Below, piece after piece: positions 9,749 through 20,531 of a stretch of 64,000 nucleotides of DNA. The DNA lies in the NCBI GenBank assembly GCA_023091665.1, contig JALJCQ010000006.1:806001-870000 (forward strand), given 5' to 3'. The DNA is from Pythium myriotylum. Its lineage: Eukaryota; Oomycota; Peronosporomycetes; Pythiales; Pythiaceae. Both the position numbers and the translations under genes were made by a program. Under the pieces are notes generated by a model. The model was given only the letters and a program-made list of their open reading frames with translations. It ran no database searches and had not been told where the DNA came from. Position 1 is the first letter of the stretch, and each line of letters starts with the position of its first letter.

Positions 9749-10549
9749 GCGAGTCCTCGCGAGAATTATTTGTGGACGCTTGTCCAGCCTCAATCTTCGT
9801 CGTCGTGTGAAAGAAGCAGCCCAAAGTCTTCATGAGTCTTCACAGGGAGCCGACGGACCAATGTGTAGCTAGTCGTTCGCATCAACTGATCAGATATAAG
9901 CCAGCGACGAGTCTCGAGCCAAATGGACTTACCTGGTAGATCAATGCTCACCACTAGAGAGAGGATGTGGACGTTGTTATTCTGCTGCGCACAGTCTCAA
10001 CTAAGCAATCGTATCTCCTTGGTCCCTTTGCTTTCTGACATAATCCATCCGTGTCTCATCGCATGACCTTTGACTCACATGCATTGAGCCAAGCGTGGTG
10101 TCCAGTTCTCTGGCCACCTCGAACCCACCGAGCAGCTCCGCTCGCCTCGTCGACTCCTCGTTTGAGACAGTTGTGTCCGCCTCCTTTACGCCTGGTCGTA
10201 TGCGTCCGTACTAATCGATGGGGGGCATGATAATCCTCGGTGCCTGATCTCGGAGCCAAGATGCACGTGCGGCCCACATGGGAGGGGCCTCACACTGCTG
10301 GGATACCTCCGACCAGATCGAGAGGGCCGTCTGTCTGTTCCACTGCCCTCCTCGAGCGTCAATTGCACCCATGATGAATTCTAACAGTGCAAAATTATAA
10401 TTGAGACCGTCTTCTTGTCCAGCGTGAACAGCGCAGTCACGGCGCCTGCCTAAACATCCTCCTGCACGTTGACGCTGCGCCTTGCGACAAACCCAAGAGA
10501 CCCAGCGCTGCCCACCGAGTCTCCCCAGCTCATTGTCTCTCCGACCGCC
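9749..10549. other. Spacer between members 5 and 6
   Basis: 801 bases without a supportable gene. The right part carries the block shared with member 5 (10448-10459) and an initiator-like G-C-T-C-A-T-T-G at 10528-10535, 22 bases before the member 6 start. Confidence 0.45.
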
Positions 10550-11731
10550 ATGGCCGAAGACACTGCGATGCTCTGGGCTGTCGAGGCCTTTCTCCAGGAC
10601 GAAAACAGTCCCGACGTGACCGACGAGGAGAGTCTCCCGTCGCTCACGCCGCTGCGGCGCCTCATCAAGCCGCGCGCCTCGCGCTCCATCAACAACAGCC
10701 GCGTGCGGCAGCGCCAGGAGATCGTCATCCTGCGGGAGCAGGTCAAGGCGCTCGAGGACCGCATCGCAGTCGCCAAGAACAACTCGACCTCGCTCTCGAT
10801 CGAGCCGGCGCGCAAGGCTCGCCTGCTGCGCGCTGAGGCATGGCACGCCGTCGCGATCCACGAGAAAGAGCAGCTCTCGGAGGCCGAGTCCGAGCGCGAG
10901 AGGCTGCGTCGCCAGATCAAGCGCATCAAGTCCTCGGTGCGCCGTGTCGAGCGCCTGCTCCGGAGCCAGTCGCCGACCGTGGATATGATCTTGAACCCCT
11001 TGCCGTTGATGCGGTCCAAGCCACTTCCCATCGCCAGCGTTGATTTCAGTGATATTGTGGACAAGTTCCCCTCAATGATAGCGCGAGTCGCGACTTTGTT
11101 CGCGGATCCGAGACTGAGCAAACTCGACAGTCACCTCCGCGACGTGCGCGTGGTCGGATCTCTCGACGAGGAGTTTTCCGTCGAGGCGATCGACTCGCGA
11201 GTCATTCCGTTCGATCCAGAAGCCACAGTGGATGTGATGTGGAATTTTGACAAGCAGCGGACCCAACATCTCATGTCGGACTCCAGCGAAGAGTGTGACC
11301 TGAGCGAGGAGTGGGCATTCAAGTGCCTCGACGCAAGCTTCGCGTTCCCCAACTTCCGGGGGGGCGCGCACGGCCGCGTGGTCACTCAGAAGCTCACCAT
11401 GGACGGTCGTACAGTTCTTCTGCGGCAAATCGCCTTCGAGAACGGCACTTTACTCCGCCCCACGGCCGTCAGCCCATTTGGACTGCGGATTTTCCATTGG
11501 ACGGTGATCGGACCACCTCGGAAAGCGGCGTTGAGGGGCGGGAAACAACAAATGACGCAGATCGACACGTTCGAGATTGGCATCCCGACTGTAGGGGACA
11601 GTCGAGAACCGACGAGAACCCGTGAACTCATGCGCCAGATGGCCATTGAGGCCTCGGGCTTTGTTGCGGATGTTGAACACCAAGGAGTTGAGAACATGCT
11701 GCTCAAGATGACGCTCAACGACGATCATTGA
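10550..11731 (+). CDS. Family member 6: bZIP-like/START-like protein, intronless
   Basis: Single exon, 393 residues, same M-A-E-D-T-A-M-L start and acidic A-V-E-A-F-L-Q-D-E motif as member 5. Basic helix N-N-S-R-V-R-Q-R-Q near 48-56, zipper I-L-R-E-Q-V-K-A-L-E-D-R-I, second coil E-R-E-R-L-R-R-Q-I-K. C-terminal domain: V-I-P-F-D-P-E-A-T-V-D-V-M-W, R-G-G-A-H-G-R-V-V-T, W-T-V-I-G-P-P-R, Q-I-D-T-F-E-I, F-V-A-D-V-E-H-Q-G-V-E-N-M-L-L. The reading frame is intact and diverged from member 5 throughout, so the duplication is not very recent. Confidence 0.92.
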   Translation: MAEDTAMLWAVEAFLQDENSPDVTDEESLPSLTPLRRLIKPRASRSINNSRVRQRQEIVILREQVKALEDRIAVAKNNSTSLSIEPARKARLLRAEAWHAVAIHEKEQLSEAESERERLRRQIKRIKSSVRRVERLLRSQSPTVDMILNPLPLMRSKPLPIASVDFSDIVDKFPSMIARVATLFADPRLSKLDSHLRDVRVVGSLDEEFSVEAIDSRVIPFDPEATVDVMWNFDKQRTQHLMSDSSEECDLSEEWAFKCLDASFAFPNFRGGAHGRVVTQKLTMDGRTVLLRQIAFENGTLLRPTAVSPFGLRIFHWTVIGPPRKAALRGGKQQMTQIDTFEIGIPTVGDSREPTRTRELMRQMAIEASGFVADVEHQGVENMLLKMTLNDDH

Positions 11732-12492
11732 GTGTGTAGGTCACAGTTGGAAGACGAGTTTTGCCCTTTCTCCACGGGGCGCGTCCTCATTTTCTCCCGG
11801 TTACATCACCTTGGAGCCTCCCCCCATCATTGTCGTCATGTTACTATTTGTCGTCAATGTAAAGACTAAACAGACTTGTTGTCCCTGCCTTCCTTGTGTC
11901 TCTTGTGAGAGCGTCCAGGACACAATCAACACAAGTGTTCACAACAAATCAACACAACAAAACGTTCGTGCTCAGGATGTGAAATCGTGCGGATCCAAAG
12001 ACACGATTCCGGCTCAGCAACAGGTTTCCCTCGCCGCGTCACTGGTTGTTTGCGGCTGCTTGGCGGCTCATAAGATCCCGCCTGTTTTCTTGCGGCGGTT
12101 GCGGTCTCGCATGCTGAGAAATGGTGCGGAACTGTAGCCGTGAGCAAAGAAATCGTGAAGAAGTGTGGCAGCTGAAGAGCGCCGTCAATGGGACGGTCGC
12201 CATTTTGAAGTGCGAGACATCCATCATTCCCAGGGCTGTCGTACAAAACTAGTATAATCGTGTGCAAATGAGAGGTTGAACGTCTTGATTGCGGCCGCGT
12301 TGAGACAGGTGTTGGGGTGGCCGTGATCTGGATCGACTAGGTGAGTTGTGGCTGTTGATAGCAGCTGTTGAAACTCCTGTGTACTCGCGAGAAGTTATGT
12401 GGGGATGGTCTCGGTCGTCTCGCTCGCGTTCTCGTCCGGCCTCATTTCCAAAAACGCCTTCTCGAATATCTCATTCTCCTTCCAGGCTCACC
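11732..12492. other. Spacer between members 6 and 7
   Basis: 761 bases with no gene I can support. Short frames on both strands have no recognisable content. Confidence 0.45.
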
Positions 12493-13885
12493 ATGAGCTG
12501 CCATCCTGAGCCGTCGAACCACACAGAGAACGAAGCGTGGGCGGATGATGCAGAGCTGCTTTACGCGCTCGACATGGTCGACGTGGACCACGAACTCGAC
12601 GAGTTGTTTGTGGAATCCATGGGCAGCACCCCAAGAAGCGAGTGGGCAACCTCACCGGTTAGAGCAGACCCGACGTCGCCACGCATCGTGGCCTCTAAAA
12701 AGACGTCGCCAGCGCTCAAGTCAGCCTTATACGCAAAACGCAAGTATCCGCCGATGGAGAATCGATCGCGCAACAAGCGACGTGAAGAGCTTGAGTACTT
12801 GCGATGCACAGTCGAAAGCCTGCAAGGTCGCTTGGCGGCGTTAAAGCAGCGCGTCGTCGTGCCATCGGATGGAGAGTCGTCTCGAGACAGCACGAAGTCA
12901 GCGATTGTCGGTCGCGTCACGGAGACCAAAGCATGGCGAGAGTTTGCTTTGAGGCAGCTCGAGCAGCGTCAAGACGCCGAGGTCAAGAACAAGAAGCTGC
13001 GGAAGATGCTCAAAGACCAAATGCGACTTGCGTCGAGTCTGGAGAAGCTGCTCAGCAGGACGGAGGATCCGGAGGTGCGTTTACGTGTTAGAAAAGTCAT
13101 TGCAGGGTGTTCTCTAACTTTCAGCGCTTGAGCAGCAAATCCAGTTGTTGGCGCCGCCAGTGCCAACGCAGTTCCGCCCGCCGATCGAATCGCAGGCCAT
13201 GTTCGAGTTTCTTGAACACGATCTGGCTGAAATGCACGCGAGCGTCGACGCCATCTTCAGTGACGCGCGATTTTCTTCGGCTCCGCGCAAGATGCGCGAT
13301 ATACAAGTGCGTCCGGATCCGTCGTCGAGCAGCACCGTTGTGGAGATCATCGAGTCGAAGCTCCTTCCATTCGATCTCCACGCGACAGCGCGCGCTTTCT
13401 GGGAGCAGTCGGCTCGTCTTTTCAGCCTCAACGGCAGCATCGTCGTGCACGATGCTGTCGACACTGCGGGGCCATCCGCTTACCTCAAGGACTTTTCCGT
13501 GACTATGCCCGACGCCGGGTCCAACGCAATCTTCCGCGGGAAGATCGCAGGCCGGCGATACATCGAGCAGCACCGCGTGATTGTCGTGTGGTCGACATAC
13601 AGCGAACCCAGAGGTGTGAACGACATGGAGGGCCTCGCTCTGCGCCACAAAGGCTGGACAGTGATCCAGAACCCGGGCTCGGGTCCTGGCGAGACGCTGA
13701 TCCAGTCGTTCCAGCTTGCGGTGCCGGAGGCGACGCGACTTTTGGCCGACGCGCACCACCGACTAAGCACGTTCGCGCGGTTCCTGCTCGGCGCTGTGGA
13801 CTTCCAGCTCACAGCTGGCCACCAGATCCTCGAGAATCTGTTGCTCGAGGAGATGCGGCGGCAGCGTAGTCATGCAGCAATTTAA
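12493..13885 (+). CDS. Family member 7: divergent bZIP-like/START-like protein
   Basis: Exon 1 12493-13074, exon 2 probably 13136-13885 (alternative acceptor 13133). Both exons are needed, because the frame changes across GTGCGT...CAG. About 443 residues. Acidic D-H-E-L-D-E-L-F-V near 32-40, basic helix N-R-S-R-N-K-R-R-E-E near 90-99, zipper L-R-C-T-V-E-S-L-Q-G-R-L, second coil ending S-L-E-K-L-L. The intron sits 12 residues after this L-E-K, the first of the family's two sites; the second site has no intron. C-terminal domain: L-L-P-F-D-L-H-A-T-A-R-A-F-W, W-T-V-I-Q-N-P and L-E-N-L-L-L-E-E. The acceptor nearest the branch-like CTAAC (TTTCAG at 13124) would break the frame. Confidence 0.8.
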
Positions 13886-14233
13886 TTAGATGATGTGAGT
13901 GGGACGGTCTCCGCTTCCGGGGGGTATCAGATGTTTGTGGTCTTGATGATGCACGTCGTTGATGCTCAACAGGACGAAGCGAGCAATCATCACACCCATC
14001 CTCCTGCTCCTTCCCGAGCCGTCTCAGCTGGCGAAGCATCGCGATTGCGCGGCGAGAAGACGGGCGAAGCGGTGCATCAGCAACACGAAATGATGAACCG
14101 CCACTACAGAAGTGAGACAAGAGCTGTGTCATGTCTCGATACGAGCCCCATCGCGGCGGGGTAATCAGGACGAGATCCTGAAACGATTCTGCGCGCCATT
14201 TCTCGATTCTCGAGCTTGCATCGACTAGAAGCT
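13886..14233. other. Spacer between members 7 and 8
   Basis: 348 bases with nothing recognisable beyond the flanking 3' and 5' regions. Confidence 0.4.
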
Positions 14234-14851
14234 ATGGACGGCTTCCCTTGGAACGAAGACAACGACCAGTTCGTGTGCTTGGAGGACACGGGCATTCTCA
14301 GCGGCCCGAGTCTCCTCTCAGTCTTTCAGGCCCAGGAACAATGCGAACGACCGACGATGCAAGCCTGTGACGGTCCGAAGAGGAAGCCGCGAAGGCTCGA
14401 GATGCGTGCACTCCGCGACGAGGCTGCGCAGCTTGTTGCGCTGCTCGAGATTCTCTCGCGAAGGAAGTCGGGCCCGCAATCGATAGCCACAGAGACAGCG
14501 AGTTCGCCTGTGGACTCGAGGCGCTGGCGAGTCATGGCCGAGCAGGAGCTCAAGCGACGAGAGCAAGCGGTTGAAGAGAACCTGAGGCTACGCAAGCAGC
14601 TGCGGGGCAACTCGCAGCTCGTGAGCCGCATCCAGAAGCAGCTGCGACTGGTCATGGCCCACACGAGGCGGGAACTCTCCCGAGAGGAGACCGTCGAGCA
14701 GCCAACAACTCCCGAGTCTCCGTCAGAGCAGGACAACACCTCGGAGGCGTCCGAGTCGCCCATGGAGATGGCAGCGTCGCCGGTGGAGACCTCATCCGAG
14801 TATCCAGTTTCGCTCGACTACGGGCTCGTGCCCCAGGCCGTGTGGGTGTAA
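14234..14851 (+). CDS. Family member 8: truncated paralogue, coil region only
   Basis: 205 residues starting M-D-G-F-P-W. It keeps a basic, coiled N-terminal half: K-R-K-P-R-R-L-E-M-R-A-L-R-D-E near 49-63, close to members 9-12, then W-R-V-M-A-E-Q-E-L and an E-E-N-L-R-L-R-K-Q coil. The C-terminal domain is missing. After a Ser/Glu/Pro-rich stretch the protein ends G-L-V-P-Q-A-V-W-V, which looks like the V-P-F...A-V-W motif with its middle removed. It could be a dominant-negative style zipper-only protein, or a pseudogene with an internal deletion. The frame itself is intact over 618 nt. Confidence 0.6.
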   Translation: MDGFPWNEDNDQFVCLEDTGILSGPSLLSVFQAQEQCERPTMQACDGPKRKPRRLEMRALRDEAAQLVALLEILSRRKSGPQSIATETASSPVDSRRWRVMAEQELKRREQAVEENLRLRKQLRGNSQLVSRIQKQLRLVMAHTRRELSREETVEQPTTPESPSEQDNTSEASESPMEMAASPVETSSEYPVSLDYGLVPQAVWV

Positions 14852-15588
14852 TCCATAGCATCGTAGTGTCTACTCAAAAGTTTCTCGAACACAGTTGGAA
14901 TTGGTAAATCGCAAATACAGTGTACAGCGCCGTCGGCCGAACCGTCTGCAGCGAGTGGATGACATGGCTACACCGTCTTCTCTCCTCTCACCACTCGCTC
15001 TGCGACGCTGGGGCAGTCGACACCGTGTTGATGCTCTTCTCTTCCGAGTCAAGCGTCCGACTGACTGCACTTCACGTTTCCGAGGGCGACAGGCGCCCAG
15101 AGCCGTGACGGCGATGAGGCTTCGCTTGGATGAGTCGCGTCGCGTGATGAGTTACCATCCGCGACATGTCGGCGGCTCATCGAGACGAGACGGCCCAACC
15201 GGTCGATCGATTCCTCGCTCAATCATGGAGACTGCAGTGGCACTGGGCTCGGGAGAACTCTACCATCCAGCTCAGCCCGCCGTCGCACACTATCGCAGAT
15301 CGAAGTGAGGGTTCATAGATCGAGCAAAGAGCTCTGATGACTCGCAGGATGACTCGCAATTGCGCTCAGTCCTGGCGGACTAAACTCGTCGACCTGTCAA
15401 AGCCCATTTGGTTGGGTCGCCAGTCGAAGGCGTTTCGGCGCTGATTACCCGGACGCGCACCCAATGGAAATGGCGTAAGCAAGCGAGGGCCGACCCTCCC
15501 GGTGAGAGGAGACCACCGAGCGGGGTGTCGGTTTCAACCGCCTTGACACGCGCGGGGCGATGAGCCACTCTGCGTTTTCTTCCTCCTC
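14852..15588. other. Spacer between members 8 and 9
   Basis: 737 bases. I looked for the missing C-terminal domain of member 8 here and did not find it in any frame. No other gene is supported. Confidence 0.45.
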
Positions 15589-16809
15589 ATGCATTCGCCG
15601 CCCAAGTCCCAGACGTGGTCCACCGATCGCGAACTGTTCGACGCCATTGAGCTCTTCCTCGAGGACGAGCATGTTCCCATCGACTCGGCCAGCTCGAGGT
15701 CGTCGTCGGCGTCAGCTTCCAGCTCAATGACACCCGTCAAGAATCCTCGGCGGCCGCGTCACGTGGAGACTCGGCTGCTACGTGACCAGATCGCGCAGCT
15801 CGAGGCCCTGCACCGCGTGCTCACGCAACGTCGAGCAGGTTCTAATGCAACAGACGGCCAACAAGTTCGGCTCTCCGAGGAGATCTCCAAGTGGAAGGCG
15901 CTGGCCGAGCGCGAGTTCCAGGCCCGCGAGCTCGCCGTTTCCACCAACATTGCATTGCGGAAGCAAGTGCGGTGTCTCGCCGAGCTCATGGACCGCGTGC
16001 GCAAGCAGATCAACATCCTCCGTAAGCAGCTTGTCCACGAACCTGCGAGCTCGACGTGCGTCGAGATTGTGCGCGACTTCGCCGGCCCGCCGCGCGTGAG
16101 TATGCTCGATGAGCCGGGTGTCTATGAAAAGCTCGCAGAGCGCGCCGAGAGGCTCTTCGAACGTACCGACTCGCTGCTCGAGGACCCGCGGCTACGATTA
16201 AATGCCCCCGTTGCGCACATGCGTGATGTGCAGCGGTTCGACCAGAGCCTCTTCCTCGATTCGGTTGACACGCGGCTCGTGCCGTTCGACATGGCACAGA
16301 CCGAAGCTGCCGTGTGGGACTGGATGGTCAACAAACGGCCCGAGGACTTTCCGCTCTCGTCTATTCTGGACAAGACCATTGAGCCCAACTTCATGCGTGC
16401 ATCAATCCTCATCGAGCTCAACTTGGCGAGCGACCGTGTTGTCTGCCTCGGCAAGTACGTGATCCGGCGGTTCCCGGGCCCGGATCGGGTCGTCTTTGTG
16501 ATATCAGCCCTCGTTGACGATGTCGAGCACCGCGGCGTCACGGCGCCACTCAATGGCATGATGCTGCGCCACAGCCAATGGATCATTCTGCATCGACCGA
16601 GCTGCCGAGGGCAGGACGCGCGTGTACCAGTCACGTGCACCGAGATCGTCATCCGGGCTCTCACGGAGACCGAGCGAAAACCTCCCCATCTCTCAAGCCT
16701 CCAACAGCACCTCGAGCGCATGCTCGACCAGTACCAGGACATTCTCCACGACTATGTCGACAACACGCTCCTCGAGGCTTCGCTGAACCCGCCTGTGCAT
16801 GTTTGTTAG
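15589..16809 (+). CDS. Family member 9: bZIP-like/START-like protein, intronless
   Basis: Single exon of 406 residues. Acidic motif A-I-E-L-F-L-E-D-E near 19-27, Ser-rich spacer, basic helix N-P-R-R-P-R-H-V-E, zipper L-L-R-D-Q-I-A-Q-L-E-A-L, second coil W-K-A-L-A-E-R-E-F and L-R-K-Q-V. C-terminal domain: H-M-R-D-V, D-T-R-L-V-P-F-D-M-A-Q-T-E-A-A-V-W, V-I-R-R-F, D-R-V-V-F-V, W-I-I-L-H-R-P, then V-D-N-T-L-L-E-A-S-L. It shares the H-x-R-D-x and R-D-E/Q-x-A-Q-L-E signatures with members 8 and 10-12 but lacks their intron, and is the longest of that subgroup. Confidence 0.9.
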   Translation: MHSPPKSQTWSTDRELFDAIELFLEDEHVPIDSASSRSSSASASSSMTPVKNPRRPRHVETRLLRDQIAQLEALHRVLTQRRAGSNATDGQQVRLSEEISKWKALAEREFQARELAVSTNIALRKQVRCLAELMDRVRKQINILRKQLVHEPASSTCVEIVRDFAGPPRVSMLDEPGVYEKLAERAERLFERTDSLLEDPRLRLNAPVAHMRDVQRFDQSLFLDSVDTRLVPFDMAQTEAAVWDWMVNKRPEDFPLSSILDKTIEPNFMRASILIELNLASDRVVCLGKYVIRRFPGPDRVVFVISALVDDVEHRGVTAPLNGMMLRHSQWIILHRPSCRGQDARVPVTCTEIVIRALTETERKPPHLSSLQQHLERMLDQYQDILHDYVDNTLLEASLNPPVHVC

Positions 16810-17249
16810 ATATGAAGACTTGTGATAATTCAGAATAAACAATTTACCTTTCGTTGGCGTGACGGACCTGGTCATCACCTGATCCATCAAGGCGGTGAAG
16901 AACATCACATGTCGCGTCGTCAGGCGTGATTGCTGGTGGTGATTCTGGCGAGTTCGTCCGCTCGACGACGAGACTCATGCATCGTCTCGGGTGGGACAAA
17001 ACTTGAAGTCAAGTCGGCTGAAAACGTAAGCACGTCGAGACTAATCAGTCGTCCTGAGAGAGTTACTGTACTGATAGGTGCTCGATCCTCTGGTCGTGAT
17101 GTCTCATCTCATCCAACAGACGCGCGCCTTGAGACGCATCTCGTTTACATCCGACGGAGGCCAACACTCTGCCCGAGTAATCACGCGTGGAGAGAGCGTC
17201 GCCGCGCGAACAGCTCACTTCAATATCCACTCGAGACACCACACGGACG
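16810..17249. other. Spacer between members 9 and 10
   Basis: 440 bases with nothing recognisable. It should contain the promoter of member 10. Confidence 0.4.
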
Positions 17250-18484
17250 ATGGATGACGACCTGCTACTCCAGTCGATAGACCTCCTCTTGGACGATGAC
17301 AGCGCCTTAATTCACCCCAATGAACTCTTCGGTATTCCTGGAAGCCCAGTCAGCTGCGGCTCCTTGCCCAGCTCTAAGCCTACAAAGTCATTTCCTAAGC
17401 CGGCCAAACTGAAGCGGTCGCGACGCCTCGAGCTGCAGCTTCTGAGAGATGAGGTCGCCCAACTCGAAGCAATTCGAGATGTGCTTGCGAAGCGCAGCCA
17501 GAAGACTTCAAACCAGCTCAACCAGTCTCTCACCACTTCCGGAGATGCATTAACGTGGAAGCAAACAGCGAACGAGCAATTGGAGCTTTTTGAGAGAGCG
17601 ATGTACGAGAATCTCCAATATCGCAAAGATCTTGCTGCCGTATTTGAGCTGGGGAAGAAATTGCGTCGTCGGCTTAAGCATCAGGAGCTGATGCTGCGAG
17701 AAGAGATGCGCGCGATGGAACACCACGGCGCGCACACCTCGCGCTCAGCAGACTTCCACGGATCTCCGATCTACAACCAGCTCATGAGCGTGATACCGAA
17801 AATGTACCAGCAAACAAACACGGTGATCGAGGACTTGCGCCAGCAGCTCCATCTCACGACGGCTCACATCCGCGATATCCATCTTAGCGAACGAAAGGAT
17901 GCTCTGGACATTGTCGACGCTCGCGTTGTTCCCTTTGACCATCTCGAAACGGCGAACGCCGTCTGGGAGTGGATGTGCGGCGACCGATCGAACTTCCGCA
18001 AAGCCAACGTGCAGGTATGTTGCTGATGATATCCCGAGGTGCGACAGATAAGAATCTCACGTCTTCCATGTCACAGAGAGACTTTGAGTATGACGGGACA
18101 ATGCAAATGGCGTTCGCTGGTGAGATCTGGATCGGCAATCAATGGCTGCGATGTCGTGGCGACCTGGTGATGCGGCGGTTTGAGGAACGAGACCGCGTGG
18201 TCTTTGTCACTTCTGCTCGCGTTGACGCACATGGCCTTGATTTCATCGCTGGGACCAAGATCATTAAGCATAACCAGTGGATCGTCATATCCAAGAATCC
18301 AACTGCGAGCTGTTCTGAGATTGTGTGCCGGGACGTGAGCAGGCTTGCGAATGGACAGGTCGCTTTGAACTTCGTTCAGGCCGGCGTCCAAGAGCACCTG
18401 GACTTGATGCACGTGTACGTCGACAGCAAACTCATCGATGCAAGCCGCGGAGGACACGGGCATCGAGTAGATGGATACCCATAA
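17250..18484 (+). CDS. Family member 10: bZIP-like/START-like protein
   Basis: Exons 17250-18014 and 18077-18484; phase-0 intron 18015-18076 (GTATGT...TCACAG). 390 residues. Acidic motif S-I-D-L-L-L-D-D-D near 9-17, basic K-R-S-R-R-L-E-L, zipper L-L-R-D-E-V-A-Q-L-E-A-I, second coil E-L-F-E-R-A-M-Y-E-N-L. The C-terminal domain has the subgroup motif H-I-R-D-I-H-L-S-E-R-K-D, D-I-V-D-A-R-V-V-P-F-D-H, A-V-W, then R-R-F-E-E-R-D-R-V-V-F-V, W-I-V-I and V-D-S-K-L-I. The intron falls 17 residues counted from the Trp, as elsewhere. Closely similar to member 11 in sequence and structure. Confidence 0.9.
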
Positions 18485-18893
18485 TATACCTTCCGAAATA
18501 GGAGAAGTTGGCGCGAGCTCCATCAACGAAAAAAGTTCAAGCGTGAACGACCATCTCCGTATCGTCACAGAGACAGACAAACATCCGCTTAGATGACATC
18601 CTGTAATCGGCTCTCCTGTGTGACGTTGGCTGATTCAGTCAACGCCAGCGTCAGCGTGCTGTCATCGACGACGAGGAGACATTGCCCGACACTGTGATCA
18701 GCGGCAGTACTACGAGTCGTTCTGTCGCGCCGCTTCTCAGAAATCATGTACCCAGTACACACGAGTCTTGTCGCATCTCTAACACGAACGATTATGCTGA
18801 GAGGCTCAAGGTAATCGCCCATACAGATCTTGATCTTACAAGAGCGACAGTTTCTTGGTGCCATTTCATTTTTGCATCACTCGTCAGAACAGC
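18485..18893. other. Spacer between members 10 and 11
   Basis: 409 bases. The right end has C-A-T-T-T-C-A-T-T-T-T-T-G-C-A-T about 30 bases before the member 11 start, reminiscent of the oomycete initiator. Nothing else was recognised. Confidence 0.4.
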
Positions 18894-20113
18894 ATGCATC
18901 CATCCATCGACAATGAAGACTGTCTTCTTGATCCAATCGAATTCCTTACCGAGGATATTTCTGCCATCTCAGCGCCTATGGATTCACTCAGCCCAGTCAC
19001 AAGCGATCATGACGTTGTTCAGCAGACGTCGAAGTCACGCTCAAAGCGACCTCAGCGTGTGCAATTACAGCTCTTGCGCAATGAGGTTGCCCAGTTGGAG
19101 GCCATCCACGAAGTCCTTAACCAACGCGGCCAAGAGCTCACCGAGCACAGCGAGAAAAGTGGACTGAACGAAGACACGTACTGGAGACAAGTTGCCGAGG
19201 AACAATTCCGGCTGCTGGAGCAGGCAATGCGCGACAACCTTCAACTGCGAGGAGACATCGCAGCAATATGTGAACTAGATAAACGAGTACGTCGACAGCT
19301 GCGACATCAAGAAGCCATGTTAGAAGAGCAACTTTTCACAAACGAGCACCACTGCGTGCTTTTGTCGTCGACGGTGACTGGTGGACCTGACGCATCAAGG
19401 TCACTCGTTCACGCCGATTTGATGGGGGTGATTGTCCGAATGTATCATCAGACGAAGAGTGTCATTGACAGTTTGCGGCAGGAGTTGGACTTGACGACCG
19501 GTCATGCTCGTGACATTCATCTCAACGACCGGAAAGACACACTCGACATTGTTGACGCTCGCATCGTACCTTTTCAACACCAATCCACAGCGAACGCTAT
19601 CTGGGAGTGGCTGTGCAGCGACCGACCCATATTCAGAAACGCACTCATCGAGGTTGGTTTGTCTTGGCTTCGGTGAACGAGACGTTCGAGTCTCACTGAC
19701 TCTTCTTTGTTCGTCAGAGAGATTTTGGACAACACGGGGCTATGAAGATGTCGTTTTCAGGAGAGGTTGGGTCTAGTTTGCAGTGGCTGCGCTGTCGGTG
19801 GGATCTCGTGGTTCGCCGATTTGACGAGTATAACCGTGTAGTCTTTGTGACATCTGTTCGAGTTGCCGTAGATGGTATCGATTCCGTCGATGCGAACACG
19901 TCCATCAAGCACAACCAGTGGATCGTCATCTCTCACGATCCAAAGACGGCGAGTTCCGAAATTGTTTGTCGCGACGTGAGTAGACTTGCTGACAGGAAAG
20001 ACCTCCAGAAGTTCGTTGAAACTTGTATCCAGGAACATTACGGCATGATGCACGTATTTATTGACAGCAAACTCATTGCCGGAAACCGCAGCTCGTGGGG
20101 TCAGGGTGGTTGA
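18894..20113 (+). CDS. Family member 11: bZIP-like/START-like protein
   Basis: Exons 18894-19652 and 19718-20113; phase-0 intron 19653-19717 (GTTGGT...GTCAG). 384 residues starting M-H-P-S-I-D. Acidic P-I-E-F-L-T-E-D near 14-21, basic K-R-P-Q-R-V-Q-L, zipper L-L-R-N-E-V-A-Q-L-E-A-I, second coil L-L-E-Q-A-M-R-D-N-L. C-terminal domain: H-A-R-D-I-H-L-N-D-R-K-D, D-I-V-D-A-R-I-V-P-F-Q-H, A-I-W, R-R-F-D-E-Y-N-R-V-V-F-V, H-N-Q-W-I-V-I, V-F-I-D-S-K-L-I. It serves as the intact reference for the broken member 12 downstream. Confidence 0.9.
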
Positions 20114-20531
20114 AATGCCGAGGATGCTGCACACAATCTTGGAAGATTCATTCGGCGACCTCCCATTACCACTTCGCTGGCTTGAATACCGATAAATTCT
20201 TTGCGTCAGTGACTCCCTTGAGGTTGAAAACTTCAAAAAGATCTTAATTTCAATCGTGTGCGAGTGATCGAAGGTGAAGACACACGGCTGCTCCTGATTC
20301 AGTTAACGAACGCGGATCGGCAGCACTATCACCAGGCTCGAGAAAAGTTTGGCGGCTTCTCAGCGTTCGATGCGGCACCCACTACGTGCTCTACGGAAAT
20401 CTTTCATGTCGCGTGCGTGCTCGGCGATTATGCTGGATGGACCCCGGATAATCATGATGAGTTCAGCAGGATCCACTTCTGGTACCTAATAACAAGACAT
20501 TCACTTCCACATTCCACTCCGAGCTGCTGCA
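20114..20531. other. Spacer between members 11 and 12
   Basis: 418 bases with no recognisable gene. Given the decay of member 12, this may contain a dead promoter. Confidence 0.4.
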
